From: Ignavibacteriales bacterium
Lineage (GTDB): Bacteria; Bacteroidota; Ignavibacteria; UBA10030
Assembly: GCA_026390595.1 (NCBI GenBank)
Contig: JAPLFQ010000005.1
Location: 1 to 64,000, forward strand
Length of the DNA: 64,000 nucleotides
Direction: 5' to 3'
Below are positions 25,029 through 33,413 of this stretch, in pieces. Both the position numbers and the translations under genes were made by a program. The notes beneath the pieces were generated by a model. That model was not told the origin of the DNA, did not search any database, and worked only from the letters and a program-made list of their open reading frames with translations. Each line of letters starts with the position of its first letter. Position 1 is the first letter of the stretch.

Positions 25029-26009
25029 ATGGAAGACAATGCATATTCATTCGACGTGATTGTTCTTGGTGCAGGTCCGGCCGGCTTGACCGCGGGAATG
25101 TATCTTGCGCGGGCTAAAAAACGAACGCTGATCCTCAACGAGGGAACGGTCGGAGGACAGATGGTTCTGACCCATGAGATTGCGAACTATCCTGGCGTGG
25201 AGAGTATCAGCGGTTATCAACTTGCAGCGGCGATGAAGAGGCAGGCGGCCAAATTCGGATGCACAATCCGTTCCAACGTAGCGGTCACGAGCGTGGAATT
25301 TGGTGGAACGATTAAAAACGTCGAAATCAACGGTAAGGAAACGTTCTCTGCTCCTGCGGTCATTCTGGCAATGGGGGGGAGATCGCGAATGCTCGGTGTT
25401 GCGGGGGAAGAGAAGTTCAAGGGAAAAGGGATTTCCTATTGTGCCACGTGCGACGGCGACTTCTTTCAGGACAAAGATATCATCGTTGTTGGTGGTGGGA
25501 ATTCAGCGCTCGAAGAAGCGGTGTCTTTGACAAAGTATGCACGGTCCGTCACAATCATTCATCAGTTCGACCACTTTCAAGCATTTCCTCACGCCATCGA
25601 AGAGGCCAGGCAGAATCCGAAAATAAGTTTCATCATGGAGTCGACCGTTGCTGAATTTATGGGCAATGAATCACTCCAGAGAGCAAGGATCCAGAACCTC
25701 GTCACAGGCGAAATCACCGAAAGGGAGATTGATGGTGCGTTCATCTTCATCGGGTATGTGCCGAACACCGAAGGATTTGGAGGCAAGATCCGGTTGAATT
25801 CGGCGGGCGAGGTGGTCGTCAACTCGTCGCTGGAGACAAATGTTCCAGGAGTGTTTGCGGCCGGCGATTCGATACAGAAGAAGTATCGCCAGGTTACAAC
25901 AGCGGTTGCTGATGGAACTGTCGCTGCGCTCACCGCGATCGAGTATCTGCACAAATTAGGTCTCCAGGATCAATCTGTTCATGGGGAGTCAGTACAAAGC
26001 GCCGGCTAA
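25029..26009 (+). CDS. trxB: Thioredoxin reductase
   Basis: A 326-residue flavoprotein. FAD motif: VIVLGAGPAGLTAGMYLARA. Redox centre: ISYCATCDGDFF, giving the CATC disulfide at about C137-C140. NADPH motif: VVGGGNSALEEAV. C-terminal FAD contact: QVTTAVADGTVAA. The start is either the ATG at 25029 or a GTG at 25023 that overlaps the preceding stop. It reduces thioredoxin-like partners using NADPH in the cytoplasm; the adjacent atypical thioredoxin is the likely partner. It is closely similar to the TrxR half of the fusion at 7501-8790. Confidence 0.92.
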   Translation: MEDNAYSFDVIVLGAGPAGLTAGMYLARAKKRTLILNEGTVGGQMVLTHEIANYPGVESISGYQLAAAMKRQAAKFGCTIRSNVAVTSVEFGGTIKNVEINGKETFSAPAVILAMGGRSRMLGVAGEEKFKGKGISYCATCDGDFFQDKDIIVVGGGNSALEEAVSLTKYARSVTIIHQFDHFQAFPHAIEEARQNPKISFIMESTVAEFMGNESLQRARIQNLVTGEITEREIDGAFIFIGYVPNTEGFGGKIRLNSAGEVVVNSSLETNVPGVFAAGDSIQKKYRQVTTAVADGTVAALTAIEYLHKLGLQDQSVHGESVQSAG

Positions 26010-26249
26010 TACCCCGCGTTCGTTGAAGCTGAATGAGGTTGCTCAGATAATCGACCATGAAAGCCACTGACTTCATTTCGGAGGCTTCCTGCCGAACTCT
26101 GCCAATTCCCAAATCCAGCATTCTGCCAACTGTGACGAATGCTCGGGTCCGATTTCCCAAGAGCGAGATATCGAATCTGATCTTCCGTCGAAAGTCCCTA
26201 AAATGTGGGATTTATGGATGGCACTATACTTGTATTTATAAATATAGGT

Positions 26250-26729
26250 ATGAATGACACTGACAACAAAGAAACGCCCCTGTATTCGATAGGCACGGTT
26301 GCGCGGATGCTTGAGATTTCAGTACAGACGCTCAGGCTTTACGAGCGCCGGGGCCTCATCCTGGCGCATAAAAGCAGCGGGAATCAACGCATTTACTCAC
26401 AATCGGACATTGAGAGGTTGAAGTGTATTCGCACTTCAATTAGTAAGCACAAGATCTCCATCGAGGGTATTCGCCGGATACAATCCATGGTCCCCTGTTG
26501 GGAGAACGTGCAGTGTCCCATGGAACAGAGATCAATGTGTCCCGCATTCACCGCGTCCGATTCGGGCTGCTGGACATACAAGCACAAAACAAATGTTTGC
26601 GCGGGTCGCGATTGCCTGCACTGCAAAGTGTATTTGCTCGCTGGGGACTGCGAACGAATAAAGTCATTGGTCCATCATCAGCCCAGCCGCCTGACTGACA
26701 CGACAGATGTTCTGCAAGAAGGAAAATGA
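26250..26729 (+). CDS. MerR-family regulator with Cys-rich C-terminal domain
   Basis: A 159-residue regulator starting at the ATG at 26250. The N-terminal MerR HTH and wing (YSIGTVARMLEISVQTLRLYERRGLILAHKSSGNQRIYS) is followed by a dimerisation helix and then a C-terminal half with nine cysteines between about residues 85 and 136 (CWENVQCPME, SMCPAF, SGCWTY, VCAGRDCLHCKVY, GDC). This density suggests an Fe-S cluster or bound metal as sensor. It is three bases before the octahaem cytochrome gene and probably controls that operon. No classical 19-bp MerR spacer promoter could be identified with confidence. Confidence 0.82.
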   Translation: MNDTDNKETPLYSIGTVARMLEISVQTLRLYERRGLILAHKSSGNQRIYSQSDIERLKCIRTSISKHKISIEGIRRIQSMVPCWENVQCPMEQRSMCPAFTASDSGCWTYKHKTNVCAGRDCLHCKVYLLAGDCERIKSLVHHQPSRLTDTTDVLQEGK

Positions 26730-26732
26730 AGA

Positions 26733-28301
26733 ATGAAACGTCTATTCTTTGGGCTCTTGGTCTTTGGTCTCGTTCTCGGTATGATCATCCTGGCCCTCAA
26801 TGGAAAAGGGACAGAGAGCACACCGCTTGCCAAGCTGAACGAACAGTATGCCAAGAAGACCAAGGCATCGGTTGACCACTCGATGTTTTCGCAACTGAAG
26901 AAGCGATTCGCGAAGCCGCAGGATGTGACTGATGCGTGCATCTCATGCCACAATAGCCGACATACCGAAGTGATGCAATCGACTCATTGGAATTGGGAAC
27001 GAACCGAATACATCGCCGGGAAGGGCATCCGCACCCTCGGGAAACGAAATATCCTGAACAACTTCTGCATCGGCATCTCCGGTAACGAGCAGAGCTGCAA
27101 CAGGTGCCATGTTGGTTATGGTTATTCTGACCCCAAGTTCAATTTCCAGGATCCGTTGAACGTCGATTGTCTTGCGTGTCACGACAACAGCTCAACATAT
27201 CTAAAGAAGACGGATGGCGCCGGGATGCCGGATCCATCCGTCGATCTCAACTATGTTGCACAGCATGTCGGTAAGCCTGACCGCACGAATTGCGGCACTT
27301 GTCACTTCTTTGGCGGCGGTGGCAATAATGTGAAGCACGGCGATTTAGAGCAATCTCTCTTTGATCCGACGCGGGACATCGATGTTCACATGGCCACTGG
27401 TGGACCTGATATGCAGTGTGTCGATTGCCACACCGCGCAAAAACATCAGATGCTGGGGAAGGCATATTCAGTCTCCTCGATGAACCGCAACCGGGTTGAA
27501 TGCGAACGCTGCCATTCGGCAATGCCTCACGCAGATGATGTTCTCAATGAGCATACATACAAGGTCGCCTGCCAAACCTGCCACATCCCGATCTATGCCA
27601 AAGTGAACCCAACAAAACTGTATTGGGACTGGTCCACTGCAGGCAAATTGAAGGATGGACAACCGTATGAAGAAAAAGACTCGGCTGGGACGGATGTCTA
27701 CATGTCGATCAAGGGATCGTTCAGATGGGGGAAGCAGTTGAAGCCGGATTACGTTTGGTTCAACGGGACCGCGTCACATTATCTGATCGGCGATACACTC
27801 GACCCATCGAAACCCTTAAAAATCAATGAGTTGTTTGGAAGTTACGAGGATCTGGACGCGAAAATCTACCCCGTGAAAATTCATCGCGCACGACAAATTT
27901 ATGACACGGAAAACCATTACCTGATTCAACCGAAGACCGTGTCGAACACGCAGGGGGATGGCGGCTTCTGGAAAGAATTCAGTTGGCAGCGCGCTGCTGA
28001 AGAGGGGATGAAGCAAATCAACCTTCCCTATAGCGGTAAATACGGTTTTGTCGAGACGGAGATGTACTGGCCCATCAATCACATGGTCTCACCCAAGGAG
28101 CATACTGTGAAGTGCACCGAGTGCCATTCACGCGAGAACGGGCGGCTGGCCGGACTTGGGGGGTTCTACCTGCCTGGCAGAGACCATAATCCGTGGGTGG
28201 AGTATCTTGGTGGGGGGATGCTGGCGCTTACACTTGCAGGCGTTGTTCTCCACGGAGGTGCGCGATTGGTAATGAGCCGGAGACGAAAGGAAATGAAATA
28301 A
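26733..28301 (+). CDS. Octahaem c-type cytochrome, tetrathionate reductase family
   Basis: A 522-residue periplasmic cytochrome, membrane-anchored at both ends (signal anchor 1-21; helix about 490-512 before RRRKEMK). Eight haem c sites are visible: CISCH, CNRCH, CLACH, CGTCH, CVDCH, CERCH, CQTCH and CTECH. The HWNWERTEYIAGKGIRTLGKRNILNNFC stretch (positions 26976-27070) matches the family's substrate-haem region. Known Otr proteins reduce tetrathionate, nitrite or hydroxylamine in vitro. It is followed by a cytochrome b and two YeeE/YedE transporters, which points to sulfur-compound respiration, but the substrate here is not proven. Confidence 0.87.
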   Translation: MKRLFFGLLVFGLVLGMIILALNGKGTESTPLAKLNEQYAKKTKASVDHSMFSQLKKRFAKPQDVTDACISCHNSRHTEVMQSTHWNWERTEYIAGKGIRTLGKRNILNNFCIGISGNEQSCNRCHVGYGYSDPKFNFQDPLNVDCLACHDNSSTYLKKTDGAGMPDPSVDLNYVAQHVGKPDRTNCGTCHFFGGGGNNVKHGDLEQSLFDPTRDIDVHMATGGPDMQCVDCHTAQKHQMLGKAYSVSSMNRNRVECERCHSAMPHADDVLNEHTYKVACQTCHIPIYAKVNPTKLYWDWSTAGKLKDGQPYEEKDSAGTDVYMSIKGSFRWGKQLKPDYVWFNGTASHYLIGDTLDPSKPLKINELFGSYEDLDAKIYPVKIHRARQIYDTENHYLIQPKTVSNTQGDGGFWKEFSWQRAAEEGMKQINLPYSGKYGFVETEMYWPINHMVSPKEHTVKCTECHSRENGRLAGLGGFYLPGRDHNPWVEYLGGGMLALTLAGVVLHGGARLVMSRRRKEMK

Positions 28302-28302
28302 C

Positions 28303-28962
28303 ATGAAAAGAGAATATGTCTACAGGGGATTCGAGAGATTCTGGCACTGGATGCAGGCGGCTCTCATTGTCTTTCTTGGTGTAACGGGTTTTGAGATACA
28401 CGGCTCGATCCGATTTTTTGGATACGACCAGGCGGTCAAGTACCATAACCTTGCCGCCGTTAGTTTCCTGGTGCTCATCGCTTTCTCGATTTTCTGGCAT
28501 TTCACGACGGGCGAATGGAGACAGTATCTGCCAACGTGGAAGAACCTGCGAGCTCAAGCCGAGTATTATATCTTCGGCATATTCCGCAATGCACCACATC
28601 CTACGAAGAAGACAGTCCTGAGCAAACTGAATCCGCTTCAAAAGCTCGTGTATGCGGGGCTCAAAGCCTTTGTAATCCCCGTAATGGTCGTCTCCGGGCT
28701 GCTCTATATGTTCTATCGCTACCCACATAGGTACGAGGTGCTCGGGTTGAACGTCGCAGGCCTGGAGATAATCGCCGTCGCTCACACGATCGGGGCGTTT
28801 TTCCTGATCTCGTTCTTTGTCGCCCACCTGTATCTTATCACGACCGGCCATACCGTTACCTCAAATCTGAAAGCGATGATTACCGGATACGAGGAACTGC
28901 CCAAAGAGCCGGATGAAAAGAAAGCAAGCGTTGAAGTCAATGAACCTGTTCTCTCAAAGTGA
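28303..28962 (+). CDS. Di-haem cytochrome b (b561/thiosulfate reductase gamma type)
   Basis: A 219-residue membrane protein with four helices: about 14-34, 47-67, 120-142 and 156-176. Haem-ligand histidines are present in FWHWMQAALIVFLG, YHNLAAVSF, FWHFTTGEW and AHTIGAFFLISFFVAHLYLI. Such cytochromes pass quinol electrons to periplasmic multihaem enzymes. It begins two bases after the octahaem cytochrome stop, so the two form a quinol-dependent reductase module. Confidence 0.85.
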   Translation: MKREYVYRGFERFWHWMQAALIVFLGVTGFEIHGSIRFFGYDQAVKYHNLAAVSFLVLIAFSIFWHFTTGEWRQYLPTWKNLRAQAEYYIFGIFRNAPHPTKKTVLSKLNPLQKLVYAGLKAFVIPVMVVSGLLYMFYRYPHRYEVLGLNVAGLEIIAVAHTIGAFFLISFFVAHLYLITTGHTVTSNLKAMITGYEELPKEPDEKKASVEVNEPVLSK

Positions 28963-28971
28963 GCAATGATC

Positions 28972-29484
28972 ATGAATACAAAATACATGAATCCTTACCT
29001 CGCCGGCTTTCTCCTCGGCCTTGTACTGTTAGCGACAATCTTTATCACCGGAAGAGGGTTGGGGGCAAGCGGCGCAATTAAAAGCATCGTCGTCGCGACA
29101 GTCGACGCTGTCGCATCGAAACACACTGAAGGATCGCACTTCTATGGTACGTATGTCGGGCCTGGTAAAGACAACCCCATGAAATCATGGCTGGTCTTTG
29201 AAGTCTTCGGAGTTCTTATTGGTGGGTTTGTTTCCGGGTTGGCTTCCGACCGGGTGAAGTTTGTAACTGAATCGGGACCGAGAATTCGACCAAAGCTCCG
29301 CTGGTTGTTTGCCGCCATTGGTGGAGCACTCTTCGGGATTGGTGCACAATTTGCGCGTGGGTGCACCAGTGGCGCTGCGTTGAGCGGTATGGCAGTGCTC
29401 TCGACCGCTGGATTCATTACAATGCTCGCCATTTTTGGTTCGGGGTATGCGGTTGCATATTTTGCCCGAAAGTTGTGGATATAA
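28972..29484 (+). CDS. YeeE/YedE-family transporter, first half
   Basis: A membrane protein of 170 residues from the ATG at 28972; the ATG at 28966 is an alternative. It has about four helices and the family motif AQFARGCTSGAALSGMAVL with its conserved cysteine. YeeE proteins take up thiosulfate through conserved cysteines, and YedE relatives are linked to selenium metabolism. Here the usual single protein seems split over two genes, this one and the next (29507-30703). It follows the cytochrome b gene by a few bases. Confidence 0.82.
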   Translation: MNTKYMNPYLAGFLLGLVLLATIFITGRGLGASGAIKSIVVATVDAVASKHTEGSHFYGTYVGPGKDNPMKSWLVFEVFGVLIGGFVSGLASDRVKFVTESGPRIRPKLRWLFAAIGGALFGIGAQFARGCTSGAALSGMAVLSTAGFITMLAIFGSGYAVAYFARKLWI

Positions 29485-29506
29485 GAGAAAGCAAGAAGGT
29501 GATTTC

Positions 29507-30703
29507 ATGGGACCATTCGTACCTGAACTAATATCAGATCAACTGAATCTGGTCGTTGCGCTTCTGCTGGGGATTGCCTTCGGCGCCGTCCTCGAACAGG
29601 CGGGGTTTTCCTCGTCCCGGCGACTCGCCGGCGTTTTTTATGGCTATGACTTCACGGTTCTCCGGGTGTTCTTCACAGCGACGGTGACAGCGATGAGTGG
29701 CGTTCTACTGTTGGGTTATTGGGGACTGCTGGACACTGAAGCAATTTTTGTCAACCCGACATGGCTCGTTCCGGCGATCGTTGGCGGAATTGTCATGGGC
29801 ATAGGCTTCGTTCTTGGCGGCTATTGTCCGGGGACAAGCATCTGTGCCGCTGCCATCGGCAAAATCGATGCGATGTTCTTTGTCGGCGGGGGCCTTGTCG
29901 GAGTGTTTGCATTTGGAGAGCTCTTCTCACTGTATGGCAGCTTCTACGACTCGACATCTCTCGGCTCCATCAAGGTGTTCGATTCACTTGGATTATCTCA
30001 GGGGTTGTTCGCCTTCCTGCTCATTGCCATCGCTGTAGGAGCGTTTGCAGTAACGACGCTCATCGAAAAACGGGTCAACAGGACTTCTGCGCCTTCCTTC
30101 GAATTCAAATCGTGGAAGCATGTCGCCGCAGGATCCGGCATTTTCGCCCTGGGCTTACTCTTTATTGTGCTACCGGATAGAAAGACCCATCTCGTCAACA
30201 AAGTCTCCGATCCCAAGTATGCCGCCTCACATCCTGTAACAGTGATGGATGTCGACGAGCTTGCGTTCCGGATCGTCGATCGTGAGCCGAACATTCGGAT
30301 CATCGACCTCCGCTCCCCCGGCGCATTTGCGAGCCATTCATTGCCAGGTGCGGACAACATTGCGCTCCGCGACCTGTTCGGCAAGGATTTGATTCCGACT
30401 CTGTCTCGGCGGCACATCAAGAAGGTCCTGATTGGCGATGACGAGGGACAAGAGCGCACTGCCTATCTGCTACTGCGGGAACTTGGCTACGAGAATCTCG
30501 CCGTGCTACAGGGAGGGTTTGGTGCATTTGACAGGACCATCCTCTCACCCGGATCTTTCATTATGACTGGAAGCAGATGGGATGGAGATGTCAAGGCTTT
30601 CCGTGAAAAGGCGCGAGAAGATATTCTCAAGCTGATCGCGGAGAACAAGAAGAAAGGGGCGAAGGAACCGAAGAAAGCGAAGAAGGCCCAGGGAGGATGC
30701 TGA
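29507..30703 (+). CDS. YeeE/YedE transporter fused to a rhodanese-like domain
   Basis: A 398-residue protein starting at the ATG at 29507 after AAGGTGA. The N-terminal 230 residues are a polytopic YeeE/YedE part (GFVLGGYCPGTSICAAAIGK, conserved cysteines in GYCPGTSIC). The C-terminal part (about 245-365) is rhodanese-like (RIIDLRSPGAFASHSLPGADNIAL, LGYENLAVLQGGFGAF). At the active-site loop the catalytic cysteine is missing: VLIGDDEGQER replaces the usual C-x-x-G-x-R. The tail is Lys-rich. This suggests a binding or regulatory rhodanese attached to a sulfur (or selenium) anion transporter that feeds the reductase. Confidence 0.85.
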   Translation: MGPFVPELISDQLNLVVALLLGIAFGAVLEQAGFSSSRRLAGVFYGYDFTVLRVFFTATVTAMSGVLLLGYWGLLDTEAIFVNPTWLVPAIVGGIVMGIGFVLGGYCPGTSICAAAIGKIDAMFFVGGGLVGVFAFGELFSLYGSFYDSTSLGSIKVFDSLGLSQGLFAFLLIAIAVGAFAVTTLIEKRVNRTSAPSFEFKSWKHVAAGSGIFALGLLFIVLPDRKTHLVNKVSDPKYAASHPVTVMDVDELAFRIVDREPNIRIIDLRSPGAFASHSLPGADNIALRDLFGKDLIPTLSRRHIKKVLIGDDEGQERTAYLLLRELGYENLAVLQGGFGAFDRTILSPGSFIMTGSRWDGDVKAFREKAREDILKLIAENKKKGAKEPKKAKKAQGGC

Positions 30704-30748
30704 TGCTCAGAGGGATCTCAAAGTGTCAGTCGCATCAGGGACTTCACT

Positions 30749-31396
30749 ATGACTGAAAACAAAGATCATTGGTACGACGGGTGTTTCTACGACCTTGTCA
30801 TCGCCCCACACCAGGACGATTTGTTCGCAAGGGTGAGAGATATCGTTCGACCTCAGTCGACGGTATTAGATGTTGGGTGCGGGACGGGGCGCATGGCATT
30901 CCAGCTTGCGGACAAATGCAAGCGAATCGATGGCGTCGATCTTTCGAAGAGGAATATTGACAGAGCAAACAGCAAAATCGCAGGACACCCGGCGGAAAAC
31001 GTATCGTTTCATCACTGCGATATCTTCCGGTTCCTTGAGCAGAAGACAAACCGCTTTGATTACGCGGTGCTCACGTATGTAGTACACGAAATGGACAAGA
31101 GCCTGCGGCAGGCCATCCTGGTAGAGCTTGCGAAAGCAGTTCATGAGATCATCATTGTTGACTATCTGGCCCCGCAGCCGAGGACTGTTGCCGGCTTTGT
31201 GAATGAATTGATCGAGTATGTCGCCGGGCCCGAACATTACAGGAATTTCACATCGTTCCTCCGTGCACAAGGCTTGACAGGATTAGCCTATTCGTCGGGG
31301 CTCAGCATCATCAAAGAGGAAAAGAACAATCCTCCTGCAACCCACGCGGTCGTTCTGGCCGGGACGCTGATCAGCCCTGCCGATGTGTGTTGGTAA
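30749..31396 (+). CDS. Class I SAM-dependent methyltransferase
   Basis: A 215-residue methyltransferase with motif I VLDVGCGTGRMAFQL, motif II RIDGVDLSKRNI and motif IV DYAVLTYVVHEMD. It lies 45 bases after the transporter-rhodanese gene and may be in that operon. Methyltransferases of this type next to arsenic, selenium or sulfur genes sometimes methylate the inorganic ion, but no diagnostic cysteine pair is seen here, so the substrate is open. Confidence 0.8.
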   Translation: MTENKDHWYDGCFYDLVIAPHQDDLFARVRDIVRPQSTVLDVGCGTGRMAFQLADKCKRIDGVDLSKRNIDRANSKIAGHPAENVSFHHCDIFRFLEQKTNRFDYAVLTYVVHEMDKSLRQAILVELAKAVHEIIIVDYLAPQPRTVAGFVNELIEYVAGPEHYRNFTSFLRAQGLTGLAYSSGLSIIKEEKNNPPATHAVVLAGTLISPADVCW

Positions 31397-31440
31397 ACGG
31401 GGATCGATGCGGTGTTCCACAAGCAGTGTGTTGTCTTGAG

Positions 31441-31469
31441 TTGACACCAAGGGAGAAATCGCTTACATT
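31441..31469 (+). promoter_or_regulatory. Sigma-70-type promoter of the DUF134/ArsP_2 operon
   Basis: TTGACA (31441-31446), a 17-base spacer, then TACATT (31464-31469, four of six to TATAAT). The operator palindrome starts four bases downstream, which suits repression at the transcription start. Confidence 0.6.
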
Positions 31470-31472
31470 GGT

Positions 31473-31490
31473 TATGAGCATATACCCATA
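31473..31490 (+). promoter_or_regulatory. Operator-like palindrome shared with the ArsR operon
   Basis: TATGAGCATATACCCATA differs at one base from the core of the arsR operator at 3247-3268 (minus strand TATGAGCATATACTCATA). It lies 36 bases before the DUF134 start and just downstream of a promoter. Either the ArsR-type protein or the DUF134 protein could bind both; this is inference from sequence identity. Confidence 0.68.
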
Positions 31491-31525
31491 ATCACCTCTT
31501 CTCAGAATATTCTCGTGATCATAAG

Positions 31526-31927
31526 ATGGCCCGGCCCCCGAAATTCCGGCGTGTGACACATACTCCAGGGTTCACATACTTCAAACCTCAGGGCATACCA
31601 ATGTCCTTGCTCGATGAAGTTGTCCTCACGATTGATGAGTTTGAAGCGCTCCGCCTGGCCGATCTGAAGGCGCATTCGCATGAAGAAGCCGCGGCGAAAA
31701 TGAAAATCTCGCGCGCGACATTTGGAAGAATTATTGAAAAGGCGCGCCAAACGTTGGTGGGGGCAATTGTGAACGGCAAAGCGATCCGCATTGAGGGGGG
31801 CAACTTCCGGACGGATCAGCTGTCCGAATTCCAATGCAGAAACTGTAACCGGAGCTGGCAGTTCTCAAGATCTTCGGTTGAACAGAAAGACTGCCCCAAA
31901 TGCAAACGGAGGGGGTGGTCGCAGTGA
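31526..31927 (+). CDS. DUF134-family helix-turn-helix protein
   Basis: A 133-residue protein of the DUF134 family: N-terminal RPPKFRRV, then a sigma-like HTH (DEFEALRLADLKAHSHEEAAAKMKISRATFGRII, split over about residues 37-72), and a C-terminal zinc-ribbon-like CRNC...CPKC. DUF134 proteins are putative DNA-binding regulators often encoded beside metal exporters and NifX-like proteins, as here. It is the first gene of a run extending to about 36 kb and overlaps the next gene by four bases. Confidence 0.85.
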   Translation: MARPPKFRRVTHTPGFTYFKPQGIPMSLLDEVVLTIDEFEALRLADLKAHSHEEAAAKMKISRATFGRIIEKARQTLVGAIVNGKAIRIEGGNFRTDQLSEFQCRNCNRSWQFSRSSVEQKDCPKCKRRGWSQ

Positions 31928-32766
31928 GTGATCTGGTTGTGAGGGTGGCGCTCGAATCTGTGCAGGTTTCGGTCCTTGTGCTCGTCATGATGGTGGGGGT
32001 GGATCTTGTCAATCTCTGGACCAGGGGACGGGTTGGGCCGTTCTTGATGAGGGGAAAGCACTGGAGGCAGTATGTCCTTGCTTCGGCGGTCGGAGCAATC
32101 CCTGGCTGTGCCGGGGCGTTCACAAACGTCTCGCTGTACATGCATGGCATGATCAGTTTCGGCGCCCTTGCCGGGGCAATGGCGGCAGTCTCGGGCGATG
32201 AGGCCTTTGTCATGCTTGCAATGTTCCCGAGGACTGCAGTGATTCTCATTGGAATTCTGCTGGTGCTGGGGATCTTGATTGGATGGATGACGGATCAGCT
32301 TGTCCGGCGGTGGCATATCCGCACATGCCATGACTGCGGAACGGAATTGATCCATAGAAACGCCGAGGGGGCTGCCCACTATCTCAAAGAGCACGTCTGG
32401 CGGCATATTATCAAACGACATCTCTGGAAAACAGTTCTCTGGACGTTTTTCGCTCTGATGGCAATCGAGTTCGGGATGCAGTACTGGGATCTCCAGGTGT
32501 TCGTCTCCGAGCACACGCTCACAATGTTGTTTCTCGTAGCGCTCGTGGGCCTGATACCGGAATCCGGTCCTCACCTCATCGTCGTGACCATGTATGCAAG
32601 CGGGCTCATCCCCTTTTCGATTCTGTTGACGAGTTCAATTGTGCAGGATGGTCATGGCATGCTGCCCATGCTGGCGTATTCTGTCAAAGACTCGCTGAAA
32701 ATAAAAGGCTTCAACCTGGGGTTCGGATTGATGATCGGACTTGTGGTTAATCTGTTGGGATGGTGA
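31924..32766 (+). CDS. ArsP_2 family (putative 10-TM) heavy-metal exporter
   Basis: A 280-residue membrane protein starting at a GTG (31924) that overlaps the preceding stop (GTGA), after GGAGGGGG. About eight to ten helices are split by a central loop with CHDCGTELIHRN and several histidines (HYLKEHVWRHIIKRHLW). Hallmarks of the family are GAIPGCAGAFTNVSLYMHG, MAAVSGDEAFVMLAMFP and GLIPESGPH. The family is annotated as putative arsenic or manganese exporter; the true ion is unknown. The probable shared operator with the ArsR operon supports metal/metalloid control. Confidence 0.83.
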   Translation: MSDLVVRVALESVQVSVLVLVMMVGVDLVNLWTRGRVGPFLMRGKHWRQYVLASAVGAIPGCAGAFTNVSLYMHGMISFGALAGAMAAVSGDEAFVMLAMFPRTAVILIGILLVLGILIGWMTDQLVRRWHIRTCHDCGTELIHRNAEGAAHYLKEHVWRHIIKRHLWKTVLWTFFALMAIEFGMQYWDLQVFVSEHTLTMLFLVALVGLIPESGPHLIVVTMYASGLIPFSILLTSSIVQDGHGMLPMLAYSVKDSLKIKGFNLGFGLMIGLVVNLLGW

Positions 32767-33239
32767 AAATGAAAGACCTCGCACACAGTACCGCCTCGAC
32801 AACAAAGCGCGGCTCGCAAGACTTCCACGCCGAATGTTTTGCATGTGCTCCGGCTCATGAACAGGGTTTGAGACTCCATTTCGATTCGAACGGGATCAAT
32901 ACGACCTGCCGGGCTGAGATCGGGAGTGTGCATCAAAGCTACGATGGGATCGTGCATGGGGGTATCATTGCGACGCTTCTTGACGCGACGATGATCCGAT
33001 GCCTGCACAGCGCGTTCGGAGGCAATCCGCTGACGTGCAGAATGGATATTCGGTACCGCGAAGTGGTTCCCATCTATACTGGGATAACCATCAGCGCATG
33101 TGTTACCTCCCGGCGTGGAACTCATTGTTGGGTGCATGCGACGATCACGCAAAATGACCGCCTCTGCGTCACCGCACGTGGTACCTTCAAGCTGGTCGGG
33201 TCAATGCCGGCGCGGGCAACACGGCTGAACGAACCATGA
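32760..33239 (+). CDS. PaaI-type hot-dog thioesterase
   Basis: A 159-residue hot-dog fold protein of the PaaI type. Residues about 20-37 (CFACAPAHEQGLRLHFDS) and the active-site helix SYDGIVHGGIIATLLDATM are diagnostic. It likely hydrolyses an acyl-CoA thioester in the cytoplasm. Start alternatives are ATG 32760 (overlapping the exporter stop) and ATG 32769. Its place in a metal-related operon is odd, and a detoxification role for a CoA adduct is only speculation. Confidence 0.82.
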   Translation: MVKMKDLAHSTASTTKRGSQDFHAECFACAPAHEQGLRLHFDSNGINTTCRAEIGSVHQSYDGIVHGGIIATLLDATMIRCLHSAFGGNPLTCRMDIRYREVVPIYTGITISACVTSRRGTHCWVHATITQNDRLCVTARGTFKLVGSMPARATRLNEP

Positions 33240-33413
33240 GCAAGCGCGAGTCGTACCCACATCCCCGCCAGAATTAGCAAGCGAAGCTGAGCGATTCGAG
33301 GGAGAGGGCACCCGCTGGGGGATCCAGGAGTCTCTAAATCCAGGGCAACTGTGTAACGCCACCATTTGCCTAATATACATCCGATGGCGCATATCATTGA
33401 GGAGGATAAATTC

